From an uncultured Candidatus Saccharibacteria bacterium (lineage in GTDB: Bacteria > Patescibacteriota > Saccharimonadia > Saccharimonadales > Saccharimonadaceae): 64,000 nt of DNA. The stretch spans positions 62,001 to 126,000 of the forward strand of contig CARYFM010000001.1 in the NCBI GenBank assembly GCA_949101405.1. Direction: 5' to 3'. Made by a program: the position numbers and the translations under genes. Every line of letters begins with the position of its first letter. Within the stretch, counting starts at the first letter, position 1. Under the pieces are notes generated by a model, which saw nothing but the letters and a program-made list of their open reading frames with translations, was not told the DNA's origin and did no database searches. Positions 31,162-40,005 of the stretch are shown one piece after another.

Positions 31162-33351
31162 ATGAAAAAAGAGGTGATTGAATTATCGGTTATTATTACG
31201 GCGCACGATGAGGGGTTGCTAGCGCATAAAACTATGTTAAGCATTTTGCGAGCACTAGAGATCTCAAGGGTAAATAAATATGAGATTATTGTGCATATTG
31301 ACTGTGGGACAGATGATACTATCAAATATTTTCAACGTTATGTAGATGATAAACATTTTAAGATTATTCAGAATTGCTTTGGTGACTTGGGAGAATCACG
31401 TAATGCTGCAGTGAAGGTAGCGCGAGGAAAATATGTCCTATTTCGAGATGCTGATGATTTAGTATCTAATAATTATGTTGCGGAAGTACTGAAAATATTA
31501 CGCACACATAAGGAAGACGTAGTGGTAGGAGTACAATATTGTTTGAGCTTTTGGGATTGTACCGGCAAGTTTTTGTTACAAGAATTACCGGATTCAACCA
31601 CACGTGAAGAGAACGCAAAGTTGATATTTGGCGTAAATCCTTGGGGTTCGTCGTTGGCTGGCAAACGTGAAATTTTTTTGAAACATCATTATATCTCCAC
31701 TAAGGATGGATTTGGGCATGAAGATTACGCTTTTAATATTGGGCTGATGGCAGACAATATTCCATATTACAGCGCCCCAGGTACGGTGCTTTTTTACCGT
31801 CGCAAAAATAATTCTTTGATCACGCAGAATTCTGGTAATCATGTAACTCAGCCTTACAGCGAACTTTTTGATTACAAAACTTGGCAAAAGTATGCGGAGC
31901 CTAAAGCATTTATTTGGGAACAAGAGTTCAAAGAGAAAAAGGTTTCGTTGTTGAAGAATATTTATCAAATGGCAAGACATGATAGTAAAGCTTTCAATGC
32001 GTTGATTCAACCAGTAGCAACCTTTGTACGTAAAGTAACTGGAAAAAAGCTAATAGAAGATGGAACCACTATACTAGCGCCAAAAATTCCTGATGCGGTA
32101 CTGAAAGCCTGGAAAGAGCAATCTGATATCGAAATGCAACTTTTTCCCACAAAGCATTATCAAAAGTGTGGCTGGCTGGAATATAAATTGGATGCAGACC
32201 CAGCGAGATATCTGAGTCATGAATATTGGAAGTTATGCCAGCAGATTAAACATAAACCAGATTATATTTTTATTGTTCCTTGGATTGTGGCTGGAGGGTC
32301 AGATAAAGTGATGCTGAATTACATCACAGCACTACGTCAAATACACCCGGAATGGAAGATTACCGTAATTACAACTTCAGATAGCCAAAACACCTGGAAG
32401 GAACGATTGCCAGAAGAGGTTAATCTAATTGAATTTGGAAAGACTGTATCAAAAATACCGGACGAATATTGCAAAGACATGGTGATGACGCGATTGCTTA
32501 TACAGCTTCAGTGTAAAAAAATCCATATCATTAACGCAGTTTATGGATATGAGTGGGTACAGAAACATTTAGAACTAGCAAAGACACAGTTTGAAATTTA
32601 CGTATCATTATTCGCAGACGGACAATTTACGGATGGAACTGGTGGTTGGTGGGGATATGGCGACCCATATCTAGCCCGGATTTATACGGCCGTAAAAAAA
32701 GCGTTTACAGATAATCAAAATTACGTTGATAAGTTAATAAAAATGAACGCATTTGATTCTGAAAAAGTATTGCCGATATACCAGCCTATTGAAGTCCCAG
32801 CAATTCGGCATAAAATTAAAACTCATTTTAAAGACGATAAATTAAGGATTCTATGGGCAAGCCGTATTGTAGCTTCTAAAAATCCTGAATTGGTGGTGAG
32901 AATCGCGCGAAAATTAGCCCCCGAAAAGTACCAGATAGATGTATTTGGTCGGTTCGACGAGGATTATACAGATTTTAGTTTTCCAGAAGACGTTGCAACA
33001 TTAACCTACAAAGGCGAATTTGATGGTTTTGATTCCCTACCAGTAGATGATTACGACGTACTGCTTTATACCTCGTATTCAGATGGTATGCCAAATGTGG
33101 TTTTGGAAGCGGCAGCGACAGGGCTACCGATAATTGCTAGTAATGTTGGAGGCGTAAGTAATTTAATCAGGAATAACGAGACAGGGTTTTTGATCGATAA
33201 AATTGAAGACGAAGACGAGTATATGAAGATTTTAGAAAAAATACATCAAAATCCAAAGGTACTTACCACAATAACTAATAATGTTACTCAATTATTACGT
33301 AAACAACATGATTGGAAAAAATTTCGTCAAGTTGTACGGGATGAATTTTAG
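31162..33351 (+). CDS. two-domain glycosyltransferase, GT2 + GT4
   Basis: A 729-residue fusion. Residues 1-250 are a GT2 domain (IELSVIITAHDEGLLAHKT, the metal-binding LFRDADDLVS). Residues about 370-729 are a GT4 domain (IFIVPWIVAGGSDKVML; ILWASRIVASKNPELVV; LLYTSYSDGMPNVVLEAAATGLPIIA). One chain could therefore add two sugars in succession. It stands alone on the plus strand with TATAAT 12 nt upstream of the ATG and no clear Shine-Dalgarno. Its 3' end overlaps the convergent lectin gene by 4 bp. Confidence 0.88.
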   Translation: MKKEVIELSVIITAHDEGLLAHKTMLSILRALEISRVNKYEIIVHIDCGTDDTIKYFQRYVDDKHFKIIQNCFGDLGESRNAAVKVARGKYVLFRDADDLVSNNYVAEVLKILRTHKEDVVVGVQYCLSFWDCTGKFLLQELPDSTTREENAKLIFGVNPWGSSLAGKREIFLKHHYISTKDGFGHEDYAFNIGLMADNIPYYSAPGTVLFYRRKNNSLITQNSGNHVTQPYSELFDYKTWQKYAEPKAFIWEQEFKEKKVSLLKNIYQMARHDSKAFNALIQPVATFVRKVTGKKLIEDGTTILAPKIPDAVLKAWKEQSDIEMQLFPTKHYQKCGWLEYKLDADPARYLSHEYWKLCQQIKHKPDYIFIVPWIVAGGSDKVMLNYITALRQIHPEWKITVITTSDSQNTWKERLPEEVNLIEFGKTVSKIPDEYCKDMVMTRLLIQLQCKKIHIINAVYGYEWVQKHLELAKTQFEIYVSLFADGQFTDGTGGWWGYGDPYLARIYTAVKKAFTDNQNYVDKLIKMNAFDSEKVLPIYQPIEVPAIRHKIKTHFKDDKLRILWASRIVASKNPELVVRIARKLAPEKYQIDVFGRFDEDYTDFSFPEDVATLTYKGEFDGFDSLPVDDYDVLLYTSYSDGMPNVVLEAAATGLPIIASNVGGVSNLIRNNETGFLIDKIEDEDEYMKILEKIHQNPKVLTTITNNVTQLLRKQHDWKKFRQVVRDEF

Positions 33352-35516
33352 AGCTTAGTAAAACGCCACCTCTGGTGTTGCCCACCGTGGGATTGCCAGA
33401 GAGTGATATTATTGCCATTAGCCACACCACCATTGAGGTCGACGACTTTAGTCTGTAAGCAAGCAGATGCGAGGCGATTATATCCATTGCCATCAGGATA
33501 GATATACCAGCGCGTACTGCAAGTAGTATTATTACTTTGTAATTGTACATTATCGCCATCAGCAGCATTCTGACTTGCTAGACCAAGATAGCGCTTGGTG
33601 AGCGTATTATAAATAGTATAGCTCCCATCATTAGCATTATATGTAAGCTGCCACTGTTGGTTTTGCCCACCGTGGGATTGCCAGAGAGCTACATTAGCAC
33701 CATCTTTATTGTCACCATTGATAATATCAAAGGATGCAGTATCGGATAGCCGTGAAGTAATCAAATAGGTGCCGTTAGATAATGCAGGAGAGGCTGGCTT
33801 GATTGCCCACTGTTGGTTTTGCCCACCGTGGGATTGCCAGAGAGAAATCTTAGTGCCATCGTGGCCTGTCTTACTATTATAATCAAGGACGTATGGTACA
33901 GAACAGAGAGAATGTAGACTGTAAGCACCAGATTGGTTTTTGATGACCTTCCAACGTTGAGAACATGCGTCGTTAGCACTCCAAATAGTTATGGTAGTAC
34001 CGTTTGATGCATTATTCCCATCAATAGCTAAACGTTTACCGGTGTAAAGATTAGTAATAGTATAATAATCTCCTGAAGCATTATATTGGAATTGCCAAAT
34101 TTGGTTGTCTAGAGTTTGATGTTTTCGCCAACTAGAGATAGTCGCACCGTTAGTACTGCTTCCACCATTAATGTCAAGGACTTGATTTTGATTAATTACA
34201 GAAGCAATGTGGTAAATACCATTATTGATGGTAGGACCAGAATAGATGCTCCATTTCTGGTGCAGTCCGCCGTGCGTAGTCCAGAGAGCAATATTAAAAT
34301 TATTATCAACATCTAGAACATAGCCAGCAGAGCAAACACTTTCAAAGGTAAGGTATTTATCTGGAGTTTGATAAATTCTCCATTTAGTATTGCAGGTGTT
34401 GTCTGCGTTAGAGGATTGAACATTGGTGCCGTCAGAAATGCTGCCTGGAGCACTGAGCACCTGATTGTTGGCAAGGTTAGTAATAGTATAATAACCTGTA
34501 GAACTGTCGCGCTTGATCTGCCAGCGCTGGGATTTAGTATTAGCGTTGGCTTCAAACGTTTGAGCATTGTTCCCAGAGATACCTATAGTACGATTGGATG
34601 TTTTAGCACTAGCAAAACCATACTCTCCATCCGGTATTACTACCTGTTCGCCATCTACCGCAACCTGAGTGCTGCCAAACCAATCAGTGAAATAGAGGTA
34701 GAAGTTGCGATTACCGTAAGCTGAACAACCATCACCAGCACCATAACCAGCAGCTAACGCCGCAGCATTGGGCTGGTATGGAGTATAGCGATATAGGGCA
34801 GCAGTGGCGCGATTCTCAATATAAACTTCGCTGCGACCACAGCTAGAATTTGGATTGTAACCAATGTAAACGCCTTTTTTCTGCTCTGGGTAGGCTGAAT
34901 AGCCGTGATCTAATACATTGCGAAAGAGCGCCGCGGCGTTGCGCACTTGATTCTTAAAACCATAGTATTTAGTATTGCAAGCAGCGGTATCAGGGCAACC
35001 GTAACCAGTAGCCGAACGATACTGGCGAGTGTTTGGGTAGGTGTCACTAATTAAACTCTGCTCTTTTTCGAGTAGCACCAAGAGAACCTGAGGATTGATT
35101 CTATAATCTTGGGCGGCTTGGTAGATGATTTCGGCAGCAGTCTGCCCTTGACCAATTTCTACACCATCGCCAAAGCGCTCTTCTGAGAGGCAGACAAAAT
35201 GCCCGTTTTCGAAATGCCAATCAAGATGTGGGTATTGTTGTTTAAGGCTTTGATACTGGCTATAATTGCGGTTGTTGCAAGGATTTTTCCGTGTAAGGAA
35301 AGCCTGAATATCATCTTTGGTCATAGCATTATAATTCCCCATCACAGCATCACTAATAATGTTGCCAGGCTTGAACCCGCTAAGTGAGGCTGCTGATGAG
35401 TGCTGCATACTACGTGCCGCCAAAAACGATAATGTGGAAACCATGCAAAAGATAAAGATTACCAAAACTAGGCTACGATATTTGCGCAAATCATCAATAG
35501 TACTTTTAACGCTCAT
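33348..35516 (-). CDS. surface protein with ricin-type beta-trefoil repeats
   Basis: A 722-residue exported protein. An N-terminal helix (about 14-33) is followed by a domain of about 270 residues with C...C pairs (YNAMTKDDIQAFL, LLVLLEKEQSLISD, RQYRSATGYGCPD) known from actinobacterial cell-wall and hemagglutinin-type proteins. The rest (about 290-722) is a string of ricin-B-lectin subdomains with repeated Q-x-W motifs such as LWQSHGGQNQQW. Ricin trefoils bind galactose-type sugars, so this may adhere to host or self glycan. DNA repeats inside it are near identical. Its start overlaps the upstream anchored-protein gene (ATGA). Confidence 0.82.
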   Translation of the reverse strand: MSVKSTIDDLRKYRSLVLVIFIFCMVSTLSFLAARSMQHSSAASLSGFKPGNIISDAVMGNYNAMTKDDIQAFLTRKNPCNNRNYSQYQSLKQQYPHLDWHFENGHFVCLSEERFGDGVEIGQGQTAAEIIYQAAQDYRINPQVLLVLLEKEQSLISDTYPNTRQYRSATGYGCPDTAACNTKYYGFKNQVRNAAALFRNVLDHGYSAYPEQKKGVYIGYNPNSSCGRSEVYIENRATAALYRYTPYQPNAAALAAGYGAGDGCSAYGNRNFYLYFTDWFGSTQVAVDGEQVVIPDGEYGFASAKTSNRTIGISGNNAQTFEANANTKSQRWQIKRDSSTGYYTITNLANNQVLSAPGSISDGTNVQSSNADNTCNTKWRIYQTPDKYLTFESVCSAGYVLDVDNNFNIALWTTHGGLHQKWSIYSGPTINNGIYHIASVINQNQVLDINGGSSTNGATISSWRKHQTLDNQIWQFQYNASGDYYTITNLYTGKRLAIDGNNASNGTTITIWSANDACSQRWKVIKNQSGAYSLHSLCSVPYVLDYNSKTGHDGTKISLWQSHGGQNQQWAIKPASPALSNGTYLITSRLSDTASFDIINGDNKDGANVALWQSHGGQNQQWQLTYNANDGSYTIYNTLTKRYLGLASQNAADGDNVQLQSNNTTCSTRWYIYPDGNGYNRLASACLQTKVVDLNGGVANGNNITLWQSHGGQHQRWRFTKL

Positions 35517-36082
35517 AGTTCTACCTCATCAGTAATAATTCCCTGTTTGCCATCGCCAGAGAGATCAATTTCGATTTTATAAGTACCAGAGGCAAAACCA
35601 GTAACGGGAATTTCAAAAGCATCACAAATGGAAGCAGTAACATCAGGCATAGCGTCGCGTGAGGCGGTATAGACAATCTGTCCATTCGTATCTTTGAGAG
35701 AAATTGTGCAGTAACCTGGAGCTTGCAAATATTGGTCAATAACAGCCACTATGGTTAGAACACCGTCATCAACACCCTTACGTGTAAGCGAACCGGTAAG
35801 ACGCTCCAAGGTGTTAGGGTCTTCACCCTCGTATTGCGTGGTTTTGTCAGGCTCTTCTTCGGTAGATTCGTCTGGTTTATCTGGCTTGGGGGTGGTTTCG
35901 GTATTACTTGATGGATTTTCATCAATCGGCACATCAACGGTAGTAGTGTTAGGCTTAATAAAAAGCAAAGCTAAAACTACAGCCACAGCCATAGCTAGAA
36001 AGAAAATAACGACTACCCACGGGCGCTGATAAACGGGCACACGGTGGGTACTTTTGTGTTTGGAAGTTTTTGTTTTGGACAT
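35513..36082 (-). CDS. membrane-anchored extracellular protein, unknown
   Basis: A 189-residue protein: basic N-terminus, one helix at about 23-43 (WVVVIFFLAMAVAVVLALLF), a Pro/Glu/Thr-rich spacer (about 55-90), then a small beta domain (DGVLTIVAVIDQYLQ; YCTISLKDTNG; SGTYKIEIDLSGDGKQG). No family is recognised. The ribosome-binding site is AGGAGA, and the stop overlaps the start of the lectin gene, so the two are almost certainly co-expressed. It may anchor or assist the lectin at the surface. Confidence 0.65.
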   Translation of the reverse strand: MSKTKTSKHKSTHRVPVYQRPWVVVIFFLAMAVAVVLALLFIKPNTTTVDVPIDENPSSNTETTPKPDKPDESTEEEPDKTTQYEGEDPNTLERLTGSLTRKGVDDGVLTIVAVIDQYLQAPGYCTISLKDTNGQIVYTASRDAMPDVTASICDAFEIPVTGFASGTYKIEIDLSGDGKQGIITDEVEL

Positions 36083-36147
36083 GATTTTTCTCCTGATTCC
36101 AGTTTAACAAAGTTTTCTCAACTGTCAAGAAAGAGTTTACGTTTTTG

Positions 36148-36176
36148 TTGACTTTTTCAACAATGTGTGCTATAAT
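36148..36176 (+). promoter_or_regulatory. consensus promoter antisense to the LexA-like gene
   Basis: TTGACT, 17-bp spacer, TATAAT on the plus strand, just beyond the 3' end of the minus-strand LexA-like gene. Transcripts would run antisense through it and into the LCP gene at 36565. The flanks closely resemble the promoter-like insert at 17134. Confidence 0.65.
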
Positions 36177-36189
36177 AGAGAGATAGGGC

Positions 36190-36513
36190 TCAGAGGTCAA
36201 GTTCAAGGATTTTGGCGGCTTCATGAAGTACAGTTCTCTCTTGTGGCGTAGCAGTAATGATGGTCTGGCGGAATAATTCGACTGTCTCTGGATGAGTAAA
36301 GTCAATTACCTCTAGTGAACGGGCGGCGCCTGGGACTTTTTTGAGTGCGCCCTTAGCACAAAGATTATCAATATGCTCAGCTACTGCCGAGACCGAAGAT
36401 AAACCTAATGCCGTCATGATTTCGCGGTAAGTAGGGGAGACACCGCGCGTACCGGTAAAATCATTGATAAAGTCAATAATAAGCGCTTGTTTTTTAGTCA
36501 ATTTAATCGTCAT
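36190..36513 (-). CDS. LexA-like DNA-binding domain without peptidase domain
   Basis: A 107-residue protein. Residues 1-70 are the LexA winged helix-turn-helix (LTKKQALIIDFINDF, GVSPTYREIMTALGLSSVSAVAEHIDNL, KKVPGAARSLEV). The remaining 35 residues form a short helical tail in place of the S24 peptidase domain, so there is no cleavage site or Ser/Lys dyad. It therefore cannot be inactivated by RecA-stimulated self-cleavage as LexA is. The ATG at 36513 is 4 nt from a 14-bp palindrome and has no Shine-Dalgarno. It may be a constitutive or differently controlled repressor of itself and the divergent LCP gene. Confidence 0.8.
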   Translation of the reverse strand: MTIKLTKKQALIIDFINDFTGTRGVSPTYREIMTALGLSSVSAVAEHIDNLCAKGALKKVPGAARSLEVIDFTHPETVELFRQTIITATPQERTVLHEAAKILELDL

Positions 36514-36517
36514 ATGT

Positions 36518-36531
36518 TATAATTAATTATA
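36518..36531. promoter_or_regulatory. 14-bp palindrome in the lexA-like/LCP divergent promoter
   Basis: TATAATTAATTATA, a perfect palindrome that places a TATAAT -10 box on each strand. A repressor bound here would shut both directions. It is a candidate operator for the LexA-like protein. Confidence 0.5.
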
Positions 36532-36564
36532 GGTTAAATTTGAAAATAGGTCAATTTAGGGTTA

Positions 36565-38325
36565 ATGGGTAAGACAAGTATTGATGGTTTGGCTGTGCGA
36601 ACCTCTAGTCCGAGGAGGGTTTCGGCGGCGGCGAGCTCAAAACGGATGGTGGGTGATATTGTAGTACCAGCTCGCCGCCGGTCGGCTGCGCCGCGCGCGG
36701 AAGATGAGCAATTCAAGAGTCGCTCGCGTGGCAGCGCGGCGCAGCCGGAGCGCGCTCCAGTCTTGGACGACTTTACTGATGATCTAGTTGAGAATGATTT
36801 TGGCGCAGTGGATGAGGCGGCTTGGTCGGAATTACTGGATGGTTTCGGCGATAACAAAGCCAAAAGTGAGGATTTGGGATTAGAACGACGTATTAAAAAC
36901 AATTCCACCCGTCGGCGTGATAACGAAGCTGAGGAAGATGACGAGCCGCCAAAATCATCTCGTCGTGATAAAAAGAATAAACTATCAAAAAAACGCCGCT
37001 TTAAGATCAAGCATCCGATATTTTTGACGATTGTGATTATCCTAGTGGCTTTGGGTGTAACGGGCTTTGTGTGGGGAGATAGTCTAATCTCACGCATTAC
37101 TAATGGGCAGTCTGGCCTATTCGGGGCAATTGGTGCGATGATTTCGAATGAGATTCCCTTTGAGACAGACGCTAATGGACGTACTAATGTCTTAGTATTT
37201 GGCACTGAGGGCTTTAACATGGATGGGGCAACAAATTATATTGATCGTGATAGCTCTGGTACACATGATGGCGCCCAGTTAACGGATTCTATTATGATTG
37301 TAAGTTTTGACCAAAAGACGCAAGATGTGGCTTTGCTAAGCTTGCCGCGAGACCTGAAAGTGCCAATGGCTTGCTCGGCGGGAAAAGTGAATGAAGTCTA
37401 TTGGTGCAACAACCAAAACGGTACTAATGAAGAAGCTGGAGCTTTGGCACTAGCGGAACAATTGCGACAAGTGCTGGGGATTGAGTTCCAATATTGGGCA
37501 CACGTAAACTGGGGAGCACTAATGGACATCGTGGATACATTGGGTGGCGTGACGGTGACTTTGGATGAAGACATTAACGATAAAGGTCACACTGGAACTG
37601 TGATTCAGGCAGGCGTACCAACACATATTAATGGTTTGCAAGCAGTGGCACTAGCACGAGCACGTTACGGAACTGCAGGCGGAGATTTTACCCGAGGTAA
37701 TTCGCAGCAAAAAATTATGGAGGGTATTATCCAAGAATTATATACTAATGGAGTAAATATTACTGAGGCATTTAGTCTCTTGAACATCTTGGGTGATAAC
37801 TTGCGATCTAATTTTTCGGCGGATAATATCAAGGCGGGAGTAAAACTTTTATCATCGTTTAATCCAAGTTCAATACGCAATGTATTACTGGTGGACTATA
37901 TTAATAACGTATATCATGTAAAAACAGCGATGATTAATGGTATATCTTATGTGGTGCCACAAGAGGGCGCAGGCAATTATTCTAAGATTCAGGGTTTTGT
38001 GGCACAAATGCTAAGTAGTAATCCAGCAGTGCGTGAGGGTTCACAAGTAGCTGTTTATAACGCAACGGATACTGCAGGGGTGGCAAGCGCGGAACAGGCT
38101 GCGCTAGAAGCAGATGGCTACGCAGTGAGTCATATCGGTGATAGCGCAAATGAAAATTGTACTGAAAAATACTGTGTATACGCTTTGAATAGCGAAATGC
38201 CAGCCACCCAGGCGGCACTAGCAGAGCGATACGGAGTAGAAGTAAGAAGTGGAGCTGAGTTACCTGGGGATATTAATCCTGGTCTAGCGGATTTCGTGAT
38301 AATTGTTGGACAAGCGGGAGAATAA
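36565..38325 (+). CDS. LytR-CpsA-Psr (LCP) family glycopolymer transferase
   Basis: A 586-residue protein. A long charged cytoplasmic N-terminus (1-148) is followed by a membrane helix at about 150-172, then the LCP catalytic domain (about 205-440) with VLVFGTEG, DSIMIVSFDQKTQDVALLSLPRDLKVP and ARARYGTAGGDFTRGNSQQKIM, whose Arg/Asp residues bind polyprenyl pyrophosphate. The C-terminal LytR_C-type domain starts about 485 (SQVAVYNATDTAGVA). LCP enzymes attach lipid-linked glycopolymers to the cell wall, the expected last step for glycans made at 14.6-33 kb. Residues about 40-61 are encoded by a GC-rich palindrome. No strong Shine-Dalgarno. Confidence 0.9.
   Translation: MGKTSIDGLAVRTSSPRRVSAAASSKRMVGDIVVPARRRSAAPRAEDEQFKSRSRGSAAQPERAPVLDDFTDDLVENDFGAVDEAAWSELLDGFGDNKAKSEDLGLERRIKNNSTRRRDNEAEEDDEPPKSSRRDKKNKLSKKRRFKIKHPIFLTIVIILVALGVTGFVWGDSLISRITNGQSGLFGAIGAMISNEIPFETDANGRTNVLVFGTEGFNMDGATNYIDRDSSGTHDGAQLTDSIMIVSFDQKTQDVALLSLPRDLKVPMACSAGKVNEVYWCNNQNGTNEEAGALALAEQLRQVLGIEFQYWAHVNWGALMDIVDTLGGVTVTLDEDINDKGHTGTVIQAGVPTHINGLQAVALARARYGTAGGDFTRGNSQQKIMEGIIQELYTNGVNITEAFSLLNILGDNLRSNFSADNIKAGVKLLSSFNPSSIRNVLLVDYINNVYHVKTAMINGISYVVPQEGAGNYSKIQGFVAQMLSSNPAVREGSQVAVYNATDTAGVASAEQAALEADGYAVSHIGDSANENCTEKYCVYALNSEMPATQAALAERYGVEVRSGAELPGDINPGLADFVIIVGQAGE
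36683..36747. repeat. GC-rich inverted repeat within the LCP coding sequence
   Basis: Arms CGGCTGCGCCGCGC (36683-36696) and its exact inverse (36734-36747) enclose 37 bp. It is in frame and encodes part of the low-complexity Arg/Ser/Ala N-terminus. The core does not clearly match the 62-bp palindromic element, so relationship to that family is unproven. Confidence 0.6.
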
Positions 38326-38330
38326 GAATA

Positions 38331-38373
38331 ATATTACTAAAACCTGGTCTTATAGACCAGGTTTTAGTAATAT
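38331..38373. terminator. bidirectional terminator hairpin after the LCP gene
   Basis: Perfect 19-bp arms (38331-38349 and 38355-38373) with a 5-nt loop. AAAACC...GGTTTT within the stem gives T-rich ends in both directions. Confidence 0.75.
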
Positions 38374-38388
38374 CTGCCCCTGTTAATG

Positions 38389-38427
38389 TCTAGCCCAACT
38401 TGTAACTCAATTACAAGTTGGGCTAGA
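38389..38427. terminator. second long hairpin before khpB stop
   Basis: Perfect 17-bp arms TCTAGCCCAACTTGTAA and its inverse with loop CTCAA, 4 bp before the khpB stop. Probably terminates the rnpA-yidC-khpB transcript, although no T-run follows. Confidence 0.6.
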
Positions 38428-38431
38428 ATAA

Positions 38432-38893
38432 CTAGTCTTTAATTTTTTCGATAATTAATTGGCGCTCACGGCCTTCGCCTTCAGAGTGGGTGGAGATATC
38501 AGAGTAATCTTGAGCAACCTTATGCACGATACGACGGTCGGCAGCATTGAGGTTGAGACGACGTGACTCACCGGTCTGACGGACTTCACGAATCCATTCT
38601 TCGGCTTGTTCAGCAATACGCTCAGCGCGCTGGCGCTTGTAATCAGCAACGTCGACATTTACACGAGTGAGTTCAGCCTCACGGCTAGTGAGAGCCATAG
38701 AAACAATGTGTTGTAAAGCGCGTAAATTATTGGCTTCACGACCAATTAAGAGTGAGTTCATAGACGTAGAAGGGATAGAAAGCTGGATAACCTCATCATC
38801 AACTGTAGAATCTACGGCTACATTCACACCAAAGAAAGACATGAGGTCTTCAAGGTACTTGGTAGCGAAACGAATTGATTCATCTTTATTCAT
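38432..38893 (-). CDS. khpB: KhpB/Jag RNA-binding protein
   Basis: A 153-residue protein with a KH domain (about 20-85, LIGREANNLRALQHIVSMA with the GxxG-like loop) and a C-terminal R3H domain (about 88-150, with ADRRIVHKVAQDY). The N-terminal Jag_N domain of longer homologues is absent. KhpB binds RNA, with KhpA in Firmicutes, and is linked to cell elongation and division. It lies 2 bp after yidC, the usual order at bacterial origins. Confidence 0.9.
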   Translation of the reverse strand: MNKDESIRFATKYLEDLMSFFGVNVAVDSTVDDEVIQLSIPSTSMNSLLIGREANNLRALQHIVSMALTSREAELTRVNVDVADYKRQRAERIAEQAEEWIREVRQTGESRRLNLNAADRRIVHKVAQDYSDISTHSEGEGRERQLIIEKIKD

Positions 38894-38895
38894 AA

Positions 38896-39972
38896 TTAAC
38901 TCCTTTTCTTACGACTTTTGCCCAACCCACGTTTTTTGCTCTTGGCAGTAATACGGGTAACCTTAGCACCACCTTCTGCTTTGACGACTTTTCCTTCTTC
39001 AATTTTGTTGAGCTCTTTGATGATTTTCTTGTCGGCAGCAATCTCCATCTCTGATTCACTGCGTGAGAGGACGAATTTTTGCTGGAGACCTGTCATCAAG
39101 TTACTCACAAAATAATAGAAGACTAAAGCTCCAGGAAAGTTAATCATCAAGAGCAACATCATGATAGGCATCATCTTGGACATTTGACCCGACATCACAG
39201 CATTGAGCTCGGACTGGTCTGGCTCTTTGCCGTCTGCAGCCTCACGCATAATCTGGCGGAAAGATTTAGATTTACCAGATTTGCTAGATGGAAGGTGTTG
39301 CCGAGAAATCCAGTACTGGGTGAAAGCAGAGGCTAGGGCAAATACCATCATAATCAAAGCGCTAACCGAGGTAAAACCTGGTCGTACGCTGAGGTCAACA
39401 ATATTAAAGAGTTTAGGTTGGAAATCATAACTTACTACCGCAGTATCAGAAATTTTTTGGTTCTTTTCTTCATCATTTAAATTGGAGTCGTTGCGGATGT
39501 TTTGGATAGTCTGTTGGTAAGAAAGATAGGGTTGTTGAAGCTGAATAACTTGGTCGACTTTATCAATTTGTGCAACAAAAGAATAGGCACGTTTTTCTAG
39601 ATTGTCAGAAAGGTTGGGCTGCACCATTACTCGTACAGCAGTATAAAGAGCAATAAAGATCGGTAACTGAATAACCAAAGTTAACATTGAACGGAAGGGT
39701 TTAATATTGTTGCGCTTATAAAGATCCATCATCTGGAGCGACTCTAATTGGCGATTACCGTTGCAATTTTTCTTAATCTCAGCCAGTTCCGGCTGAATCT
39801 TGCGCATGAGACGGGTTTGATGGAGCTGGCGCTTAACAAGAGGCCACATAAAAATTTTAACTAAAAGTGTGAATAGGATAATTGCTAGACCAAAATCTCC
39901 AACAAAACCATAGACCACGAACAAAATGTTGGTGATTGGGCGAACAATCAGCATGTCAATTAACTCAAACAT
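38896..39972 (-). CDS. yidC: membrane protein insertase YidC/Oxa1
   Basis: A 358-residue insertase without the large periplasmic domain of Gram-negative YidC. Helices are at about 7-45, 95-120, 205-225, 265-290. Characteristic segments are FTLLVKIFMWPLVKRQLHQTRLMRKIQPELAEIKK and FRSMLTLVIQLPIFIALYTAV. It inserts membrane proteins alone or with SecYEG. The C-terminus is a basic tail able to contact ribosomes. TATAAT ends 6 nt before the ATG and no Shine-Dalgarno is present, so the message may be leaderless. Confidence 0.95.
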   Translation of the reverse strand: MFELIDMLIVRPITNILFVVYGFVGDFGLAIILFTLLVKIFMWPLVKRQLHQTRLMRKIQPELAEIKKNCNGNRQLESLQMMDLYKRNNIKPFRSMLTLVIQLPIFIALYTAVRVMVQPNLSDNLEKRAYSFVAQIDKVDQVIQLQQPYLSYQQTIQNIRNDSNLNDEEKNQKISDTAVVSYDFQPKLFNIVDLSVRPGFTSVSALIMMVFALASAFTQYWISRQHLPSSKSGKSKSFRQIMREAADGKEPDQSELNAVMSGQMSKMMPIMMLLLMINFPGALVFYYFVSNLMTGLQQKFVLSRSESEMEIAADKKIIKELNKIEEGKVVKAEGGAKVTRITAKSKKRGLGKSRKKRS

Positions 39973-40005
39973 ACTGTTATTATAACATACTTGTAGCCTA
40001 TTTCC

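Noticed and set aside
33348..35516. Repeats near the lectin considered as a CRISPR array
   Set aside because: Spacing is irregular, the repeats are coding, and they correspond to ricin subdomain turns. No cas genes are present.
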